DNA of 64,000 bases, taken from contig NZ_KB907451.1 in the NCBI RefSeq assembly GCF_000382045.1, forward strand, positions 372,001 through 436,000, given 5' to 3'. This DNA comes from Variovorax atrisoli 110B (lineage in GTDB: Bacteria > Pseudomonadota > Gammaproteobacteria > Burkholderiales > Burkholderiaceae_C). Positions 17,125 to 27,124 of this stretch are shown here, one piece after another; the stretch's first letter is position 1, and the number at the start of each line of letters is the position of its first letter. The notes beneath the pieces were generated by a model. That model had not been told where the DNA came from. It searched no databases and was given only the letters and a program-made list of their open reading frames with translations. A program made the translations under genes and the position numbers.

Positions 17125-20100
17125 ATGAAATCATCGATCCCGAAGCTGGTTGCGATGCTGGCACTGGTTGGCGCCGCCGCTTCCAATGCCCAGATCCAGG
17201 CGATTCCGCCCAATGTGAATCCGGACCCCAACCTCCCGATGGTGGTGCTGAACGTGTCCAAGGACTACAGCATGTTCAGCCGCGCCTACACCGACTACGA
17301 AGACCTGAACTTCGACGGCAGCATCGATTATTTCTTCCTGCCCCATTTCAAGTACTACGGCTACTTCGATCCCACGAAGTGCTACAGCTACAGCACGCAA
17401 AGCGGCAATTTCGTTCCGAACAAATTGGCCGACAGGGAAACGGTCAACGGAGATCCTGCGGGCTCGCAAAGGTATTACTGCGCCGGCGCATCCGCGACCA
17501 CATCCAGCCTCTGGAGCGGCAATTTCCTGAACTGGGCCACCATGTCCCGGATGGATGTGCTGCGCAAGATCCTCTACGGCGGCTTGCGTTCCACCGACGA
17601 GGCCGGCTCGCCGGGCAGACCCGGCAAGACCGTGCTCGAAATGGCATTCGTGCCTCGCAACAGCCAAGCCTATGCGAAATACTACAACGGCCGCGACTTG
17701 ATCCGCCTCACGCCGTTCTCCTATGCGAGCGGACTGACCCTGTGCCGGCGTCATGAAAATCCCGGAAGCGGCGATACGCAGGAGTCGCAGGTATCCACTT
17801 TGAGGCCCGTGATTCGTGCGGCCGAAGGCAACTACATCCTCTGGAACATGACGGAAGTCCTGAGCTGCAACTGGAGCAACGAGCAACGATATGGGTGGCA
17901 GCCGTCGACCGTGCAGTTCATGACCGACAACTATGTGGGAGCTGGCGGCGCATCGGCCCACAACGGCAGGTTACCTTCAAGGGCCGACGAATACCTGGCC
18001 CGCGTCGAGGTCTGCAAGAAGGACCTCATCGGGGAAGAGCGCTGCAAGCAGTATCCGAACTCGAACCTGAAACCCATCGGCCTGCTCAATGAATTCGGCG
18101 AAAGCAGTAATTACGGCCAGAGCCCGGCCAAGGCCGAGTTCGCGATGTTTCTCGGTTCCTTCGACACCAATCTGGATGGCGGCGTGCTTCGAAAGAACAT
18201 GTCGGAGATCAACGACGAGATCGATGCGCAGACCGGCGTGTTCAAGGTTTTTTCCAACGCCAACGACCGCGGCATCATCTATTCGCTGAACCGGCTGAGG
18301 CCGTTCGGGTACAACCCCTCAGAGGGAAAGTACTGGGCGGGAAACGGCCCGGACAACTGCAACTCCGTAAGCATCAAAAATGGAAAGTGCCCGTCATGGG
18401 GCAATCCGATCGGCGAAATTCTCCTGGAGGGGCTGCGTTACTACGCCCACCCCGAAACAAAGGCTCTCTACAGTGGCGGAGAGAAGGACAGTGCTCTCGG
18501 CCTGCCGTCTCCCTCCTGGATAGATCCACTCACGTCGAATCCGGTCTACGCGGCTTCCGGAAAGTCGCGCGAGTCGCTCTATGGCAAGAACATCTGCCGC
18601 CCGCTCAACATGGTCACCGTCTCCAGCGGCGTGGGAACCTTCGATGGAGACAAGATGGGTGCTTTCAACGAACGCGCTTCAGGCATCGGCGCACCGCATA
18701 GCGCCGCCTATTACACGGACCTCATCGGCAACTCCGAGCATGAAGGCATTTCGGGCACGACCCGCCTGGCGGGCTCCAACGGCACGGACGTCAACGGCAT
18801 CTGCACCGGCAAGCTCATCGGCAACCTGAGCCTCGTGGCGGGCCTGTGCCCCGAGGCGCCGAACATGCGGGGCACCTATCTTGGCGCGGGCGCCGCCTAC
18901 TACGCGCATGTGAACCGCATTCGCTCCAACCTGACCGTGCCCGTGGACGCCAACGCCAACGTGTTGAAGGTCCGGCAGTACGCGGTGACGATGTCGGGTG
19001 GGTCGGCGTCCATCCGCATTCCGGTTCCGGGGTCCAATCCAAGCAAATACGTCTTCATCACCCCCGCCAGCATTGATTGGAGCGGTACACCCCCTCTCCC
19101 GGGCAACATGGTGGACTTCAAGGTCCTGAGGCGCGCGGCGAACGGCGAATCGGGAACCTTTCTCGTGCTCTGGCAGCACCAGGCGCTCGGCGAAGACCAG
19201 GACCAGGACATGCTCGGCTCGATCCGATACGAGACCGATGCGAGCACCACGCCGCCCACGCTGCGCATCTTCACGCAGACCCTGGAGTCGAACACCGGGC
19301 ATGCCAAGCCCTTTGCCTTCGGCTACACCGTGGTGGGCAGCGACAAGGACGGGAGCCACTTCCACAGCGGCATCAACAACTATGCCTCCGGAGAGTCGAA
19401 TGTCGTCTACGCTTCCTCCAGCGAGCAGGCCGCGCCCAGGCACACGGAAGACAAGTGCTATCTGAACGACGACGGGACAACACCGCCCGACTGGCGTTAC
19501 GACAAGGCCCCGCGCCTGTGCGTGAAGATCGGCGACGTATTCGTCAAGGGCGAGACCCGGCTCGACTACAAGATGATCGGCTCAGGCGACGTAGCGATCC
19601 AGGACCCCCTCTGGTACGTTGCCAAGTACGGCGGCTTCAAGGACTCCGAGAAGAATCCGACCGGATTCCCCGACGCCGTCTCCAAGTGGGACGTCAAGCG
19701 TGCCGACGGCGCCGCCTGCGGGGCTGCCGGCCAGCCCAACTGCAGCGACGGCATTCCTGACAACTACTTCCTCGCCCGGCGCCCGGACCTGCTCGAGGAA
19801 TCGCTGCGGCAGGTCTTCGCGGACATCACCGGGAATTCGAACTCCGCCCCGGCCGTGTCGCGTCCCGACCTGCGCGCCGGCGACTACAAGTACGTCGCGA
19901 ACTTCTCGGCCTCCGACCTGCACGGCGAGTTGCTGTCGTACCGGCTGGATTCGGCAGGCAATTTCGGCAGCACGCCCTCCGCGAGGGGGCAGGTCAACCT
20001 CACGAACGCGACGACGCGCGAGATCATCACGAACCTCGGTACCACCGGCGTGCCGTTCACCTATGCAGGCCTGAACGTCTCCGCGGGCGCTGCATACCTG

Positions 20101-21771
20101 GCCGGCCTCAATGCATCGACGAGCGTGCAGCAGGACATCATCGGCTACCTGCGCGGCACCCGCACCAGGGAGAAGCTGTACGGCGGCACCTTCCGCGACC
20201 GGAATTCGGATTCGATCATGGGCGGCGTGGTCAATTCCAACCCCTGGCTCCAGGACCGGCCCGCGGCCAATTTCTTCGGCTCCGTCTTCGAGGGCTACGG
20301 CACCTTCAAGACCGCACAGAAGTCGCGCGCCAAGCTGGTCTGGGTGGGCGCCGCGGACGGCATGCTCCACGCCTTCACCGCCGATACGCTGATGCCGGTG
20401 ATGTCCTATGTGCCGCAGGCGCTCTCCTCGCGCCTCAGGGAGTTGCCGGACGCCACCATCACCGAGTTGCGCGCCTATGCGGACGGGTCTCCCTTCACCG
20501 CGGACGTGAAGACTGCCGCCGAGACCAACCCGTGGAAGACCTACCTCTTCTCCAGCCTCGGGCGTGGCGCGAAGGCGATCTTCGCGCTCGACGTGACGTC
20601 GCCTGGGGCGCTGACCGAGGCGAATGCCGCCAGCATCTACAAGTGGCAATTCACTGCCGCGGACGATGCCGATCTCGGCTACGTGATCTCCGAGGGCGGG
20701 GTGCATCCGGCAAGCAATCAGGCCGCGCAGGTCGCCAGGATGGCCAACGGCAAGTTCGCCGTGCTCTTCGGCAACGGCGTGTCGAGCACGTCGGGCAAGA
20801 CCGTGCTCTACATCCTCTTCATCGACGGGCCGAGCTCCGCCGGAAAGTGGGTCGACAACACCCACTACAAGCGCATCGAGGTCGGCACGGCGGGCGGCGG
20901 CGGACTGATGCAGCCCACCTGGCTCGATATCAACGACGACGGCATCGCCGACGCGATCTATGCGGGCGATCTCAAGGGCAACATGTGGAAGTTCGACGTC
21001 TCCAGCACCGATGTGACGGACTGGAAGGAGGCCTACGGCAAACCGCTGTACGCGGCGCTGGACGCTTCGAGCAAGACGCTGCCGATCACGACTGCGCCGG
21101 TGCTGCGCTTTCATCCCCACGGCGGCCAGGTCGTGGTGTTCGGCACGGGGCAGTCGATCTTTTCCGGCGACTTCCCCGACACGGTACGGCAGCACCGCAT
21201 CTTCGGAATCTGGGACAAGCCGGGCTATGCCGCCGCCCCCGGCGCCATTCCCTCGGGCGTCACCGATCTCCAGCAGCGCACGTGGGGCCTCGACACGGCG
21301 AAGGCCGAGGCGATCGTCCAGAGCGCCACCGATGCCATCGACTGGAGCAGCAAGAAGGGCTGGTATGTGAATATTCCAACGTCGTTGTCTTCGGGCATGG
21401 TGCTGGGCAATCCGAAGGCCGTGGGCAAGGACGTCAACATTCCCATCGTCTACAAGAAGGCAACGCAGGGCGTCGTGTGCGCCGACACCGGAGTGGGCGC
21501 GGACGTGCAGGTGAACGGTGTCGCGGGCGTCTCCATGACGCCGAATCTCTTCGGCATTGCCGGCGCTGCCGGTGCGGTGATCGGCATCGTCGGCCTCGAC
21601 CAGCGCTTCGCCATTCCCGAGGACTCGACCGCCCGCTGCACCGCGGGCCTGTCCTGCGCCCGGATCGTCGGGCCGAACTCGGACGTCACGATGAAGAGGA
21701 ACACCACCCAGTCGCGGATCTTCTGGCGCGAGATCCCCGGCCTGAAGACCACCGTGGAGAAGCACCGATGA
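17125..21771 (+). CDS. pilY1: PilY1/PilC-family pilus tip adhesin (second copy)
   Basis: Secreted tip and assembly protein of 1548 residues. A signal peptide spans about residues 1-22 (SNA-QIQ). An N-terminal DxN-type loop, DLNFDGSID at 60-68, is followed by KYYGYFDPTKCYSY and WSGNFLNWATMSRMDVLRK, classic for PilC/PilY1. The C-terminal beta-propeller contains LVWVGAADGMLHAF and an intact calcium loop DINDDGIAD at 1268-1276, then YAGDLKGNMWKFD. In known PilY1 proteins this loop binds calcium and controls pilus retraction. No PA14 domain is visible, unlike the left-operon PilY1. It sits between pilX (3-base gap) and pilE (4-base overlap). A role in pilus biogenesis is secure; adhesin specificity is unknown. 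Confidence 0.95.
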   Translation: MKSSIPKLVAMLALVGAAASNAQIQAIPPNVNPDPNLPMVVLNVSKDYSMFSRAYTDYEDLNFDGSIDYFFLPHFKYYGYFDPTKCYSYSTQSGNFVPNKLADRETVNGDPAGSQRYYCAGASATTSSLWSGNFLNWATMSRMDVLRKILYGGLRSTDEAGSPGRPGKTVLEMAFVPRNSQAYAKYYNGRDLIRLTPFSYASGLTLCRRHENPGSGDTQESQVSTLRPVIRAAEGNYILWNMTEVLSCNWSNEQRYGWQPSTVQFMTDNYVGAGGASAHNGRLPSRADEYLARVEVCKKDLIGEERCKQYPNSNLKPIGLLNEFGESSNYGQSPAKAEFAMFLGSFDTNLDGGVLRKNMSEINDEIDAQTGVFKVFSNANDRGIIYSLNRLRPFGYNPSEGKYWAGNGPDNCNSVSIKNGKCPSWGNPIGEILLEGLRYYAHPETKALYSGGEKDSALGLPSPSWIDPLTSNPVYAASGKSRESLYGKNICRPLNMVTVSSGVGTFDGDKMGAFNERASGIGAPHSAAYYTDLIGNSEHEGISGTTRLAGSNGTDVNGICTGKLIGNLSLVAGLCPEAPNMRGTYLGAGAAYYAHVNRIRSNLTVPVDANANVLKVRQYAVTMSGGSASIRIPVPGSNPSKYVFITPASIDWSGTPPLPGNMVDFKVLRRAANGESGTFLVLWQHQALGEDQDQDMLGSIRYETDASTTPPTLRIFTQTLESNTGHAKPFAFGYTVVGSDKDGSHFHSGINNYASGESNVVYASSSEQAAPRHTEDKCYLNDDGTTPPDWRYDKAPRLCVKIGDVFVKGETRLDYKMIGSGDVAIQDPLWYVAKYGGFKDSEKNPTGFPDAVSKWDVKRADGAACGAAGQPNCSDGIPDNYFLARRPDLLEESLRQVFADITGNSNSAPAVSRPDLRAGDYKYVANFSASDLHGELLSYRLDSAGNFGSTPSARGQVNLTNATTREIITNLGTTGVPFTYAGLNVSAGAAYLAGLNASTSVQQDIIGYLRGTRTREKLYGGTFRDRNSDSIMGGVVNSNPWLQDRPAANFFGSVFEGYGTFKTAQKSRAKLVWVGAADGMLHAFTADTLMPVMSYVPQALSSRLRELPDATITELRAYADGSPFTADVKTAAETNPWKTYLFSSLGRGAKAIFALDVTSPGALTEANAASIYKWQFTAADDADLGYVISEGGVHPASNQAAQVARMANGKFAVLFGNGVSSTSGKTVLYILFIDGPSSAGKWVDNTHYKRIEVGTAGGGGLMQPTWLDINDDGIADAIYAGDLKGNMWKFDVSSTDVTDWKEAYGKPLYAALDASSKTLPITTAPVLRFHPHGGQVVVFGTGQSIFSGDFPDTVRQHRIFGIWDKPGYAAAPGAIPSGVTDLQQRTWGLDTAKAEAIVQSATDAIDWSSKKGWYVNIPTSLSSGMVLGNPKAVGKDVNIPIVYKKATQGVVCADTGVGADVQVNGVAGVSMTPNLFGIAGAAGAVIGIVGLDQRFAIPEDSTARCTAGLSCARIVGPNSDVTMKRNTTQSRIFWREIPGLKTTVEKHR

Positions 21772-22247
21772 GCGCGGCGCGCAAACGTGCGGGAGGCTTC
21801 ACGCTGGTCGAGGTGATGATCACGGTGGTCATCATCGCGATCCTCAGCGCCATCGCCTACCCGAGCTACAAGGAGCAGATCGCCAAGGGCAAGCGCGCGC
21901 AGGTGAAGGCCTCGCTCTCCCAGGCCCAGCAGTGGCTGGAGCGGCACTACAGCGAGAACTACAGCTACGCGAAGACGGCGGGCGGAGCAGACATCAACGC
22001 GGACGGCGGGATCTTCAAGACACAGTTCGGCACTTCACCGTTGCCGGGCGAAGGGGCTGCCAACTACACCATCGCGCTGACACCCAACGACACGGGCACC
22101 GGCTACAGCCTGAAGGCGACCCGCACGGGTTCGATGAGCGGAGACCGTTGCGGCGACTATGTCGTCACCCACACCGGACGGAAATCGGTCGAGAACTACA
22201 CGGGCTTCGATGCGGCGCTCGCGGCTGCGAGCGAATGCTGGAACTGA
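21768..22247 (+). CDS. pilE: type IV minor pilin PilE (second copy)
   Basis: Last gene of the right operon, 159 residues. Leader MSAARKRAGG, then FTLVEVMITVVIIAILSAIA and YPSYKEQIAKGKRAQVKASL, the usual PilE/ComP pattern. ATG at 21768 overlaps the pilY1 stop as ATGA. Two Cys near the C-terminus (DRCGDY; SECWN) probably form the D-region disulfide. The gene ends this operon; moaC is convergent 31 bases later, and no clear terminator hairpin was found in that short gap. In the left operon pilE is first rather than last. Confidence 0.9.
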   Translation: MSAARKRAGGFTLVEVMITVVIIAILSAIAYPSYKEQIAKGKRAQVKASLSQAQQWLERHYSENYSYAKTAGGADINADGGIFKTQFGTSPLPGEGAANYTIALTPNDTGTGYSLKATRTGSMSGDRCGDYVVTHTGRKSVENYTGFDAALAAASECWN

Positions 22248-22278
22248 GCCGCGGTTCCCGGGTTCCTGAGAAGGCGGG

Positions 22279-22761
22279 CTACCCCGCCACCCAGCTGCCC
22301 GACTTGCCCCCATGCTTCTCCAGCACATGCACGTCGGTGATCCGCATGCCACGGTCCACCGCCTTGCACATGTCGTAGATCGTCAGCAGCGCTACCTGCA
22401 CGGCGGTCAGCGCCTCCATCTCCACCCCTGTAGGCCCGACGGTCTCCACGGTCGCCGTGCAGACCACCTGGGGCGCGCTTCCTGCGTCGGCCAGCGCGAA
22501 CGCCACCGCAACCCGGGTGAGAGCCAGCGGGTGGCACAGCGGAATCAGGTCGCTGGTCTTCTTGGCCGCCTGGATGCCCGCGATGCGCGCGATGCCCAGC
22601 ACGTCGCCCTTCTTCGCGGTGCCGGACTCGATCAGCGCGAGCGTCGCCGCCTGCATCTCGATGCGGCCGGTGGCGACGGCCACGCGGTGGGTGGCGGGCT
22701 TGGCGGCCACGTCGACCATATGGGCCTGGCCCTGGGCGTCAAAATGGGTGAGGGTGCTCAT
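22279..22761 (-). CDS. moaC: cyclic pyranopterin monophosphate synthase MoaC
   Basis: Molybdenum cofactor biosynthesis enzyme of 160 residues. With MoaA it turns GTP into cyclic pyranopterin monophosphate in the cytoplasm. Family motifs are complete: [45 protein letters not shown] and [11 protein letters not shown], ending with [11 protein letters not shown]. Start at 22761 fits the usual length. It is divergent from the M48 peptidase gene with 63 bases between them. No other moa gene lies nearby. Confidence 0.97.
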   Translation of the reverse strand: MSTLTHFDAQGQAHMVDVAAKPATHRVAVATGRIEMQAATLALIESGTAKKGDVLGIARIAGIQAAKKTSDLIPLCHPLALTRVAVAFALADAGSAPQVVCTATVETVGPTGVEMEALTAVQVALLTIYDMCKAVDRGMRITDVHVLEKHGGKSGSWVAG

Positions 22762-22824
22762 GGGTGAACGATCGGGTTGGACGTGCATCATACGAGCCCG
22801 AGCCATTGACGAGGAACGCCGCGC

Positions 22825-24381
22825 TTGACTCCCCAACGCCACTCCCGGAACCAGCGGACGCCCGCCCTGCGGTCGTTGTGCGCTAGTGTTTTGATAGCTT
22901 CCCAGGTGCTGCTGCCGGTGCCCGCGCTCGCGCAGATCCAGCAGGTGCTGCCCGGCATGGGCGACGGCGGCGAGATGACCGCCAGCGCCGAGCGCCACCT
23001 GGGCGACCAGATCGCCCGCGAGCTGTACCGCGACACCGACTACATCGACGACCCGGTGATCGCCGCCTACGTGCAGGACATCTGGCAGCGCCTGCTGGCC
23101 GCCGCCCGCGCGCGCGGCGAGCTCACGCCCGAGCTCGACGAGCGCTTCGCCTGGACGATCCTGCTGGGCCGCGACCGCAACATCAACGCCTTCGCGCTGC
23201 CGGGCGGCTATCTCGGGCTCAACCTCGGGCTGGTGGCCGTGGTCGGCAGCCGCGACGAGCTGGCCACGGTGCTCGGGCACGAGCTCTCGCACGTCACGCA
23301 GCGCCACATCTCGCGGATCATGACCCGGCAGGGCCGGCAGATGCCGCTGATGATCGCTGGCCTGATTCTCGGGATGATCGCGGCCGGCAAGAGCCGCAAT
23401 GCCGACGCCGGCCAGGCCATGATCATGGGCAGCCAGGCGATGTTCGCGCAGAACCAGCTCAACTTCTCGCGCGACATGGAACGCGAGGCCGACCGCATCG
23501 GCTTCGGCGTGATGACGCAGGCCGGCTTCGCGCCGCAGGGCGCGGCGACGATGTTCGAGAAGCTGCAGTACGCCTCGCGCCTCAACGACAACGGCTCCTA
23601 CCCCTACCTGCGCAGCCACCCGCTGACCACGGAGCGCATCTCCGACATGCAGGGCCGCTTCCAGTTCAACATGGACACGGTGCCGCCGCAGCCGCTGGCC
23701 ATGGACCACGCGATGATCGCCGCACGCGCCCGCGTGCTGACGCGCCCGGGCGTCGACGTGCTGCGGCTCTGGATCGACTCTGCCTCCAGCGGCGAATTCG
23801 CCAAGAGCTCACCGGCCCAGCAGGCCGGCACGCTGTACGCGGCGGCGCTGTCGGCGAAGGAAATCCGCGACTACAAGGCCGCGCGCGCACTGGCCGAGCG
23901 CCTGACCGTCCGCGTGGCCGACGACCCTGCAGCGGCCAGGCAGGCGCGCTGGCTCAGCGCCGAGATCGAGCTTGCCGCCGGCGCGGCGCCCAAGGCTGCA
24001 GCCCTGCTCGATGCGAAGTCGAAGGATCGGCCCGAGATGCTGCTCGCCGCCGAGGCCGCCGCCGCCATGCGCCAGCCGGCACCGATGATCCAGGTGCTGC
24101 GCGACTGGGTGGCCACCAATCCGCGCGACGCGACCGCATGGCGCACGCTCAGCAGCCTCTATGGCGCGCAGAACGACACGCTGCGCGCGGTGCGTGCCGA
24201 CGCGGAGGCGAACGTGGCGATCCTCGACTACCCGGCGGCGCGTGACCGCTTCAAGGCGGCGCAGGAGATCATCCGCCAGTCGAAGGTGGTCGACCACTAC
24301 GAGGCGTCGATCATCGACACCCGCGCCCGCGCGGTCGATGTGCTGGTGAAGGAGCAGGCGGCGGAGCCGCCGCTCAAGTAG
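22825..24381 (+). CDS. M48-family periplasmic metalloprotease, BepA/YfgC-like
   Basis: Protein of 518 residues with a signal peptide (residues 1-36, cleavage near ALA-QIQ), a peptidase M48 domain and a C-terminal TPR-like helical region. Zinc site HELSH lies at 152-156, with the third ligand Glu in MEREADRIG (about 221). Proteins of this build, such as BepA, clean up and help assemble outer-membrane proteins such as LptD. The frame has no ATG or GTG before the signal peptide; TTG at 22825, with GAGGA upstream, is the best start. It stands alone between divergent moaC and a convergent membrane protein gene. Confidence 0.9.
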   Translation: MTPQRHSRNQRTPALRSLCASVLIASQVLLPVPALAQIQQVLPGMGDGGEMTASAERHLGDQIARELYRDTDYIDDPVIAAYVQDIWQRLLAAARARGELTPELDERFAWTILLGRDRNINAFALPGGYLGLNLGLVAVVGSRDELATVLGHELSHVTQRHISRIMTRQGRQMPLMIAGLILGMIAAGKSRNADAGQAMIMGSQAMFAQNQLNFSRDMEREADRIGFGVMTQAGFAPQGAATMFEKLQYASRLNDNGSYPYLRSHPLTTERISDMQGRFQFNMDTVPPQPLAMDHAMIAARARVLTRPGVDVLRLWIDSASSGEFAKSSPAQQAGTLYAAALSAKEIRDYKAARALAERLTVRVADDPAAARQARWLSAEIELAAGAAPKAAALLDAKSKDRPEMLLAAEAAAAMRQPAPMIQVLRDWVATNPRDATAWRTLSSLYGAQNDTLRAVRADAEANVAILDYPAARDRFKAAQEIIRQSKVVDHYEASIIDTRARAVDVLVKEQAAEPPLK

Positions 24382-24400
24382 CAGCAGCCGGCGGGCGCGC

Positions 24401-24754
24401 TCAGCGCCTGGAGAGCAGCCCGCCCAGCGCCGACTCGATCAGCAGCCCCAGCAGCGAGTACAGCAGCGAGCCGATCAGCGCGGCCAGGAAGCCGTTGACG
24501 TGGAAGCCGCCCAGCAGGCCCGAGGCGGCCCAGAAGAGCAGCGCGTTGATGATGAAGAGGAAGAGCCCGAGCGTGACGATGGTGACGGGCAGGGTCAGGA
24601 TCACCAGCACCGGCCGCACGACCATGTTGAGCAGGCCGATCACCGCGGCCGCGATGAGCGCGGAGCCGAAGCTGTTGACCTGGACGCCGCTGTAGAGGTA
24701 TGCGACCGCCAGCAGCGCCACGGCGCTGAGCAGCCATTTGAGGATGATGCGCAT
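24401..24754 (-). CDS. YvlD/phage-holin-IV-like small membrane protein
   Basis: Protein of 117 residues made almost entirely of four hydrophobic helices. The start MRIILKWLLSAVALLAVAYL and the motif LNMVVRPVLVILTLPVTIVT, followed by FLFIINALLFW, match the widespread family of YvlD-like membrane proteins of unknown function. The ATG at 24754 was chosen because the family starts directly before the first helix; an upstream codon would add 9 residues. It follows the terminator of the preceding gene on the same strand. Biochemical role is unknown. Confidence 0.85.
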   Translation of the reverse strand: MRIILKWLLSAVALLAVAYLYSGVQVNSFGSALIAAAVIGLLNMVVRPVLVILTLPVTIVTLGLFLFIINALLFWAASGLLGGFHVNGFLAALIGSLLYSLLGLLIESALGGLLSRR

Positions 24755-24782
24755 GGGGGCAGGATACCCCAGGGCCCGCAAA

Positions 24783-24819
24783 AGACAACGAGCCCCGGCA
24801 CCTTTCGGCGCCGGGGCTC
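24783..24819 (-). terminator. Rho-independent terminator after the hypothetical gene at 24849
   Basis: A perfect 10-bp stem GAGCCCCGGC/GCCGGGGCTC spans 24790-24819. On the minus strand it is followed by a T-rich run (GTTGTCTTTT). It lies 30 bases after the stop codon of the upstream minus-strand gene. Confidence 0.88.
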
Positions 24820-24848
24820 GCAGGGAATCGAGCTTCAGTCCTGCGGCC

Positions 24849-25313
24849 TTATTCGGCCAGTTCGTTCGCCAGCACGAGCAGTGCGCCCATGCCCATCACC
24901 GCGCCAGGGAAGGCCCAGCCCGACTGCTGAGGCGGCGTCTGGTCCGGCGTCACCGGCTCCAGGTCGACGCCAACCTTCGGGCGGCGCGCATCGACCACGT
25001 GAGTGGCCGAATGCTCGCGCTTGAGCTGCGCGGTGAGCTCGGCCAGCGGGCCCTTGGCCAGCACCGGCGTCACCTGGCCGCCATTGCGCTCCAGCAGCGG
25101 CGTCATCTGCGCCTGCACCTTGCTGAACCACTTGGCGCGCCAGTTCTCGCGCGCGCTGTGGCTCACCCACTTGCTGATGCGATGCGTCATTCGCGGAGCG
25201 CAGGCCACGAGCACCCAATGGCGCGCCACGACGCTGTTCGCGTCCGGCGCCAGTTCGGCGAACTGCTCGCAGGCGTAGGTGGCGTCGTCGACGTAAAGAA
25301 TGATCTTTTCCAT
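24849..25313 (-). CDS. conserved hypothetical protein, C-terminal hydrophobic segment
   Basis: Protein of 154 residues that I do not recognise. It begins MEKIILYVDDATYACEQF, followed by a segment rich in His, Arg and Trp (KWVSHSARENWRAKWFSK). The middle, RNGGQVTPVLAKGPLAELTAQLK, has an alpha/beta look somewhat like small Rossmann-type stress proteins, but no ATP-binding motif is evident. The C-terminus GWAFPGAVMGMGALLVLANEL could be one membrane helix. It follows the TerC-family gene on the same strand by about 80 bases and ends at a strong terminator, so the two are probably one operon and may act together. Confidence 0.7.
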   Translation of the reverse strand: MEKIILYVDDATYACEQFAELAPDANSVVARHWVLVACAPRMTHRISKWVSHSARENWRAKWFSKVQAQMTPLLERNGGQVTPVLAKGPLAELTAQLKREHSATHVVDARRPKVGVDLEPVTPDQTPPQQSGWAFPGAVMGMGALLVLANELAE

Positions 25314-25392
25314 GGCGTGCTCCTTCAGGTAGTTAGAGTGACAGAGACAGTGTTGGTCAGGAAGTTCGTGGCGGGGCCGCGGTCGCCGGCGT

Positions 25393-26142
25393 TCAGCCGG
25401 TCGTCACCGCCGGTTCCTCGTGCTTGTTGCGGGCATGGCGCGCGGCCACCCACTTGCCGACCACCAGCACCAGCAGTGCACCGATGACGCCGGCTGCGTA
25501 CTTGATCACGTCGGTCTGCGGCACCTTCGGCACCCAGGTCCAGGCGGCGGTGTTGGCGAGCGCCGGGTCGGAGACGGCCATCGTGCCGGCGATCCAGCCC
25601 AGCAGCATGCCGCCGGCCGTGATGATCATCGGGAAGCGGTCCATCAGCTTGATGACCAGTTGGCTGCCCCAGACGATGATCGGGATGCTCACGAGCAGGC
25701 CGAATATCACGAGCGGCATCTGGTGGCTGTCGCCGGCGCCTTGTGCGGCGCCCGCGATGGCGATCACGTTGTCGACGCTCATCACGAGGTCGGCGACGAT
25801 CACGGTCTTGACGGCACCCCACAGCTTGTCGCTGCCGGTGATGTTGCCGTGCCCGTCGTCATGCTCGGGAGCCAGCAGCTTGATGCCGATCCACACCAGA
25901 AGGATCGCGCCCACCAGTTTCAGGAACGGGATCGCCAGCAGGGTCAGCGCGAAGAAGATCAGGATCACGCGCAGCGCGATCGCGCCCGCGGTACCCCACA
26001 GGATGCCTTGCGTGCGCTGGGCCGGCGGGAGTTTGCGGCAGGCCAGCGCGATCACCACGGCGTTGTCGCCGCCCAGCAGGATGTCGATCATGATGATCTG
26101 ACCGACTGCGACCCAGAACTCCGGGGTCATGAACATTTCCAT
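25393..26142 (-). CDS. TerC-family integral membrane protein (YjbE-like)
   Basis: Membrane protein of 249 residues with about seven helices. The paired TerC motifs are present: LLGGDNAVVIALACRKLP near residues 22-39 and VMSVDNVIAIAGAA in the second half, each with the conserved Asp-Asn that lines the ion path. A short acidic/His loop (PEHDDGHGN) lies between the halves. Relatives of this subtype export manganese or supply metal to secreted enzymes; tellurite resistance has been linked to other members. Metal specificity here is inferred. The 5' leader was checked for a manganese riboswitch and none was recognised. Confidence 0.9.
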   Translation of the reverse strand: MEMFMTPEFWVAVGQIIMIDILLGGDNAVVIALACRKLPPAQRTQGILWGTAGAIALRVILIFFALTLLAIPFLKLVGAILLVWIGIKLLAPEHDDGHGNITGSDKLWGAVKTVIVADLVMSVDNVIAIAGAAQGAGDSHQMPLVIFGLLVSIPIIVWGSQLVIKLMDRFPMIITAGGMLLGWIAGTMAVSDPALANTAAWTWVPKVPQTDVIKYAAGVIGALLVLVVGKWVAARHARNKHEEPAVTTG

Positions 26143-26636
26143 AGGTTTCCTCTTTGTCTGCGCGCCCCTGCCTCTCCCTTCAGGGGCGACGACGGAAGGC
26201 GCATGGCTATGCGTTTCGATTCATCCCGTGCAGGGCGAGTCGAAAGCGAGGAATGAAGGCCGGGGGACACCGGGGACTTGCGAACGCTTCGACCAAACCT
26301 GCACAGGTTCAAATCGAAGGTCTTGCTCGACAGCGCGCGCAAGAACCCGCGCGTACGTTGCCCGACAGGCCGGAAGTGTTTTGCTTCGTATTGACGACCT
26401 GACGATTCGCGCTACCGTGGCCGGCAGCGGTCGGGAGCTACTCCCCTTCGTGCGGCGGATTAGAGCATCGAAGCTCTTGGCGGCGCAATCGAAAGTTTTC
26501 AGGAATTCAAAGAGAACGGCTTTGGAATGCCCATGGATAAAGGGTTTGAAGCTCTTCTTTTCATAGCGACCATGTCCCTTCGACGCTTCGGGACATTGCC
26601 GGACTATGATCGCCGTCCGCTGCTTTTTCACGCTCC
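26143..26636. other. 494-bp gap, no supported gene
   Basis: The stretch separates the divergent TerC and DUF3717 genes. It is less GC-rich than the coding flanks. Overlapping short frames exist on both strands (for example 136 codons on the minus strand), but none has a recognisable motif or a convincing start. A hairpin-forming CGCCCCTG/CAGGGGCG lies close to the TerC start, in its leader (about 26,160-26,190). Promoters for both genes must lie here. Confidence 0.5.
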
Positions 26637-27122
26637 ATGGCCGCCATACACATCACCGACATCGAGGCCGCCATCAACTACTGGCGCGAGAAGACGCCGT
26701 CGCCCGACGGCGTCACGCTGGGCCCTGAATTGCGGGCGCTGGCCGAGGTCTACGCGCTCATGGTCTTCCATCACGAGGACGAGGTCGACGAGGTCGGCTT
26801 TCCGGCCAAGGCCTGGGCCGCCTGGATGGCCTGGTACGACAGCACGCCCGACACCCCCTGCATCGCGATCTGCTCCACCAGCCAGGGCGACGACGAATGC
26901 AAGGGCTGCGGCCGAACCTTCGACGAAGTGCAGTTCTGGCCCGGCATGTCGCCCGTCGAGAAGCGCGCCACATGGCGCCGCATCACGATGGAAGACTCGG
27001 CCTGGCGCTTCAACCGCTATGCCGAGCGCGCACGCGAGGCCGAACGCGAGCCATCGTCGCCGCCGCCATCGGCCGACGAGCCCGAGTTCGATCCCGACGA
27101 CGAGAAGAACTGGGCCCCCTGA
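26637..27122 (+). CDS. DUF3717/DUF1289-containing protein
   Basis: Protein of 161 residues. The N-terminal part (ITDIEAAINYWREKTPS to about residue 70) matches DUF3717. It is followed by a Cys cluster CIAICSTSQGDDECKGCGRT and VEKRATWRRI at 79-125, which fits DUF1289, a small presumed metal-binding domain. The tail is acidic and proline-rich (PPPSADEPEFDPDDEKNW). No function is known for either domain. The next gene starts 3 bases after the stop codon, so the two are surely co-transcribed. Confidence 0.82.
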   Translation: MAAIHITDIEAAINYWREKTPSPDGVTLGPELRALAEVYALMVFHHEDEVDEVGFPAKAWAAWMAWYDSTPDTPCIAICSTSQGDDECKGCGRTFDEVQFWPGMSPVEKRATWRRITMEDSAWRFNRYAERAREAEREPSSPPPSADEPEFDPDDEKNWAP

Positions 27123-27124
27123 CC

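Noticed and set aside
26143..26260. Manganese (yybP-ykoY) riboswitch in the leader of the TerC-family gene
   Set aside because: The conserved loop sequences were looked for and not found; only a simple GC-rich hairpin is present.
26221..26631. 136-codon minus-strand frame in the gap upstream of the DUF3717 gene
   Set aside because: No motif, no convincing ribosome site and an unusual amino-acid mix; the gap shows no coding character on either strand.
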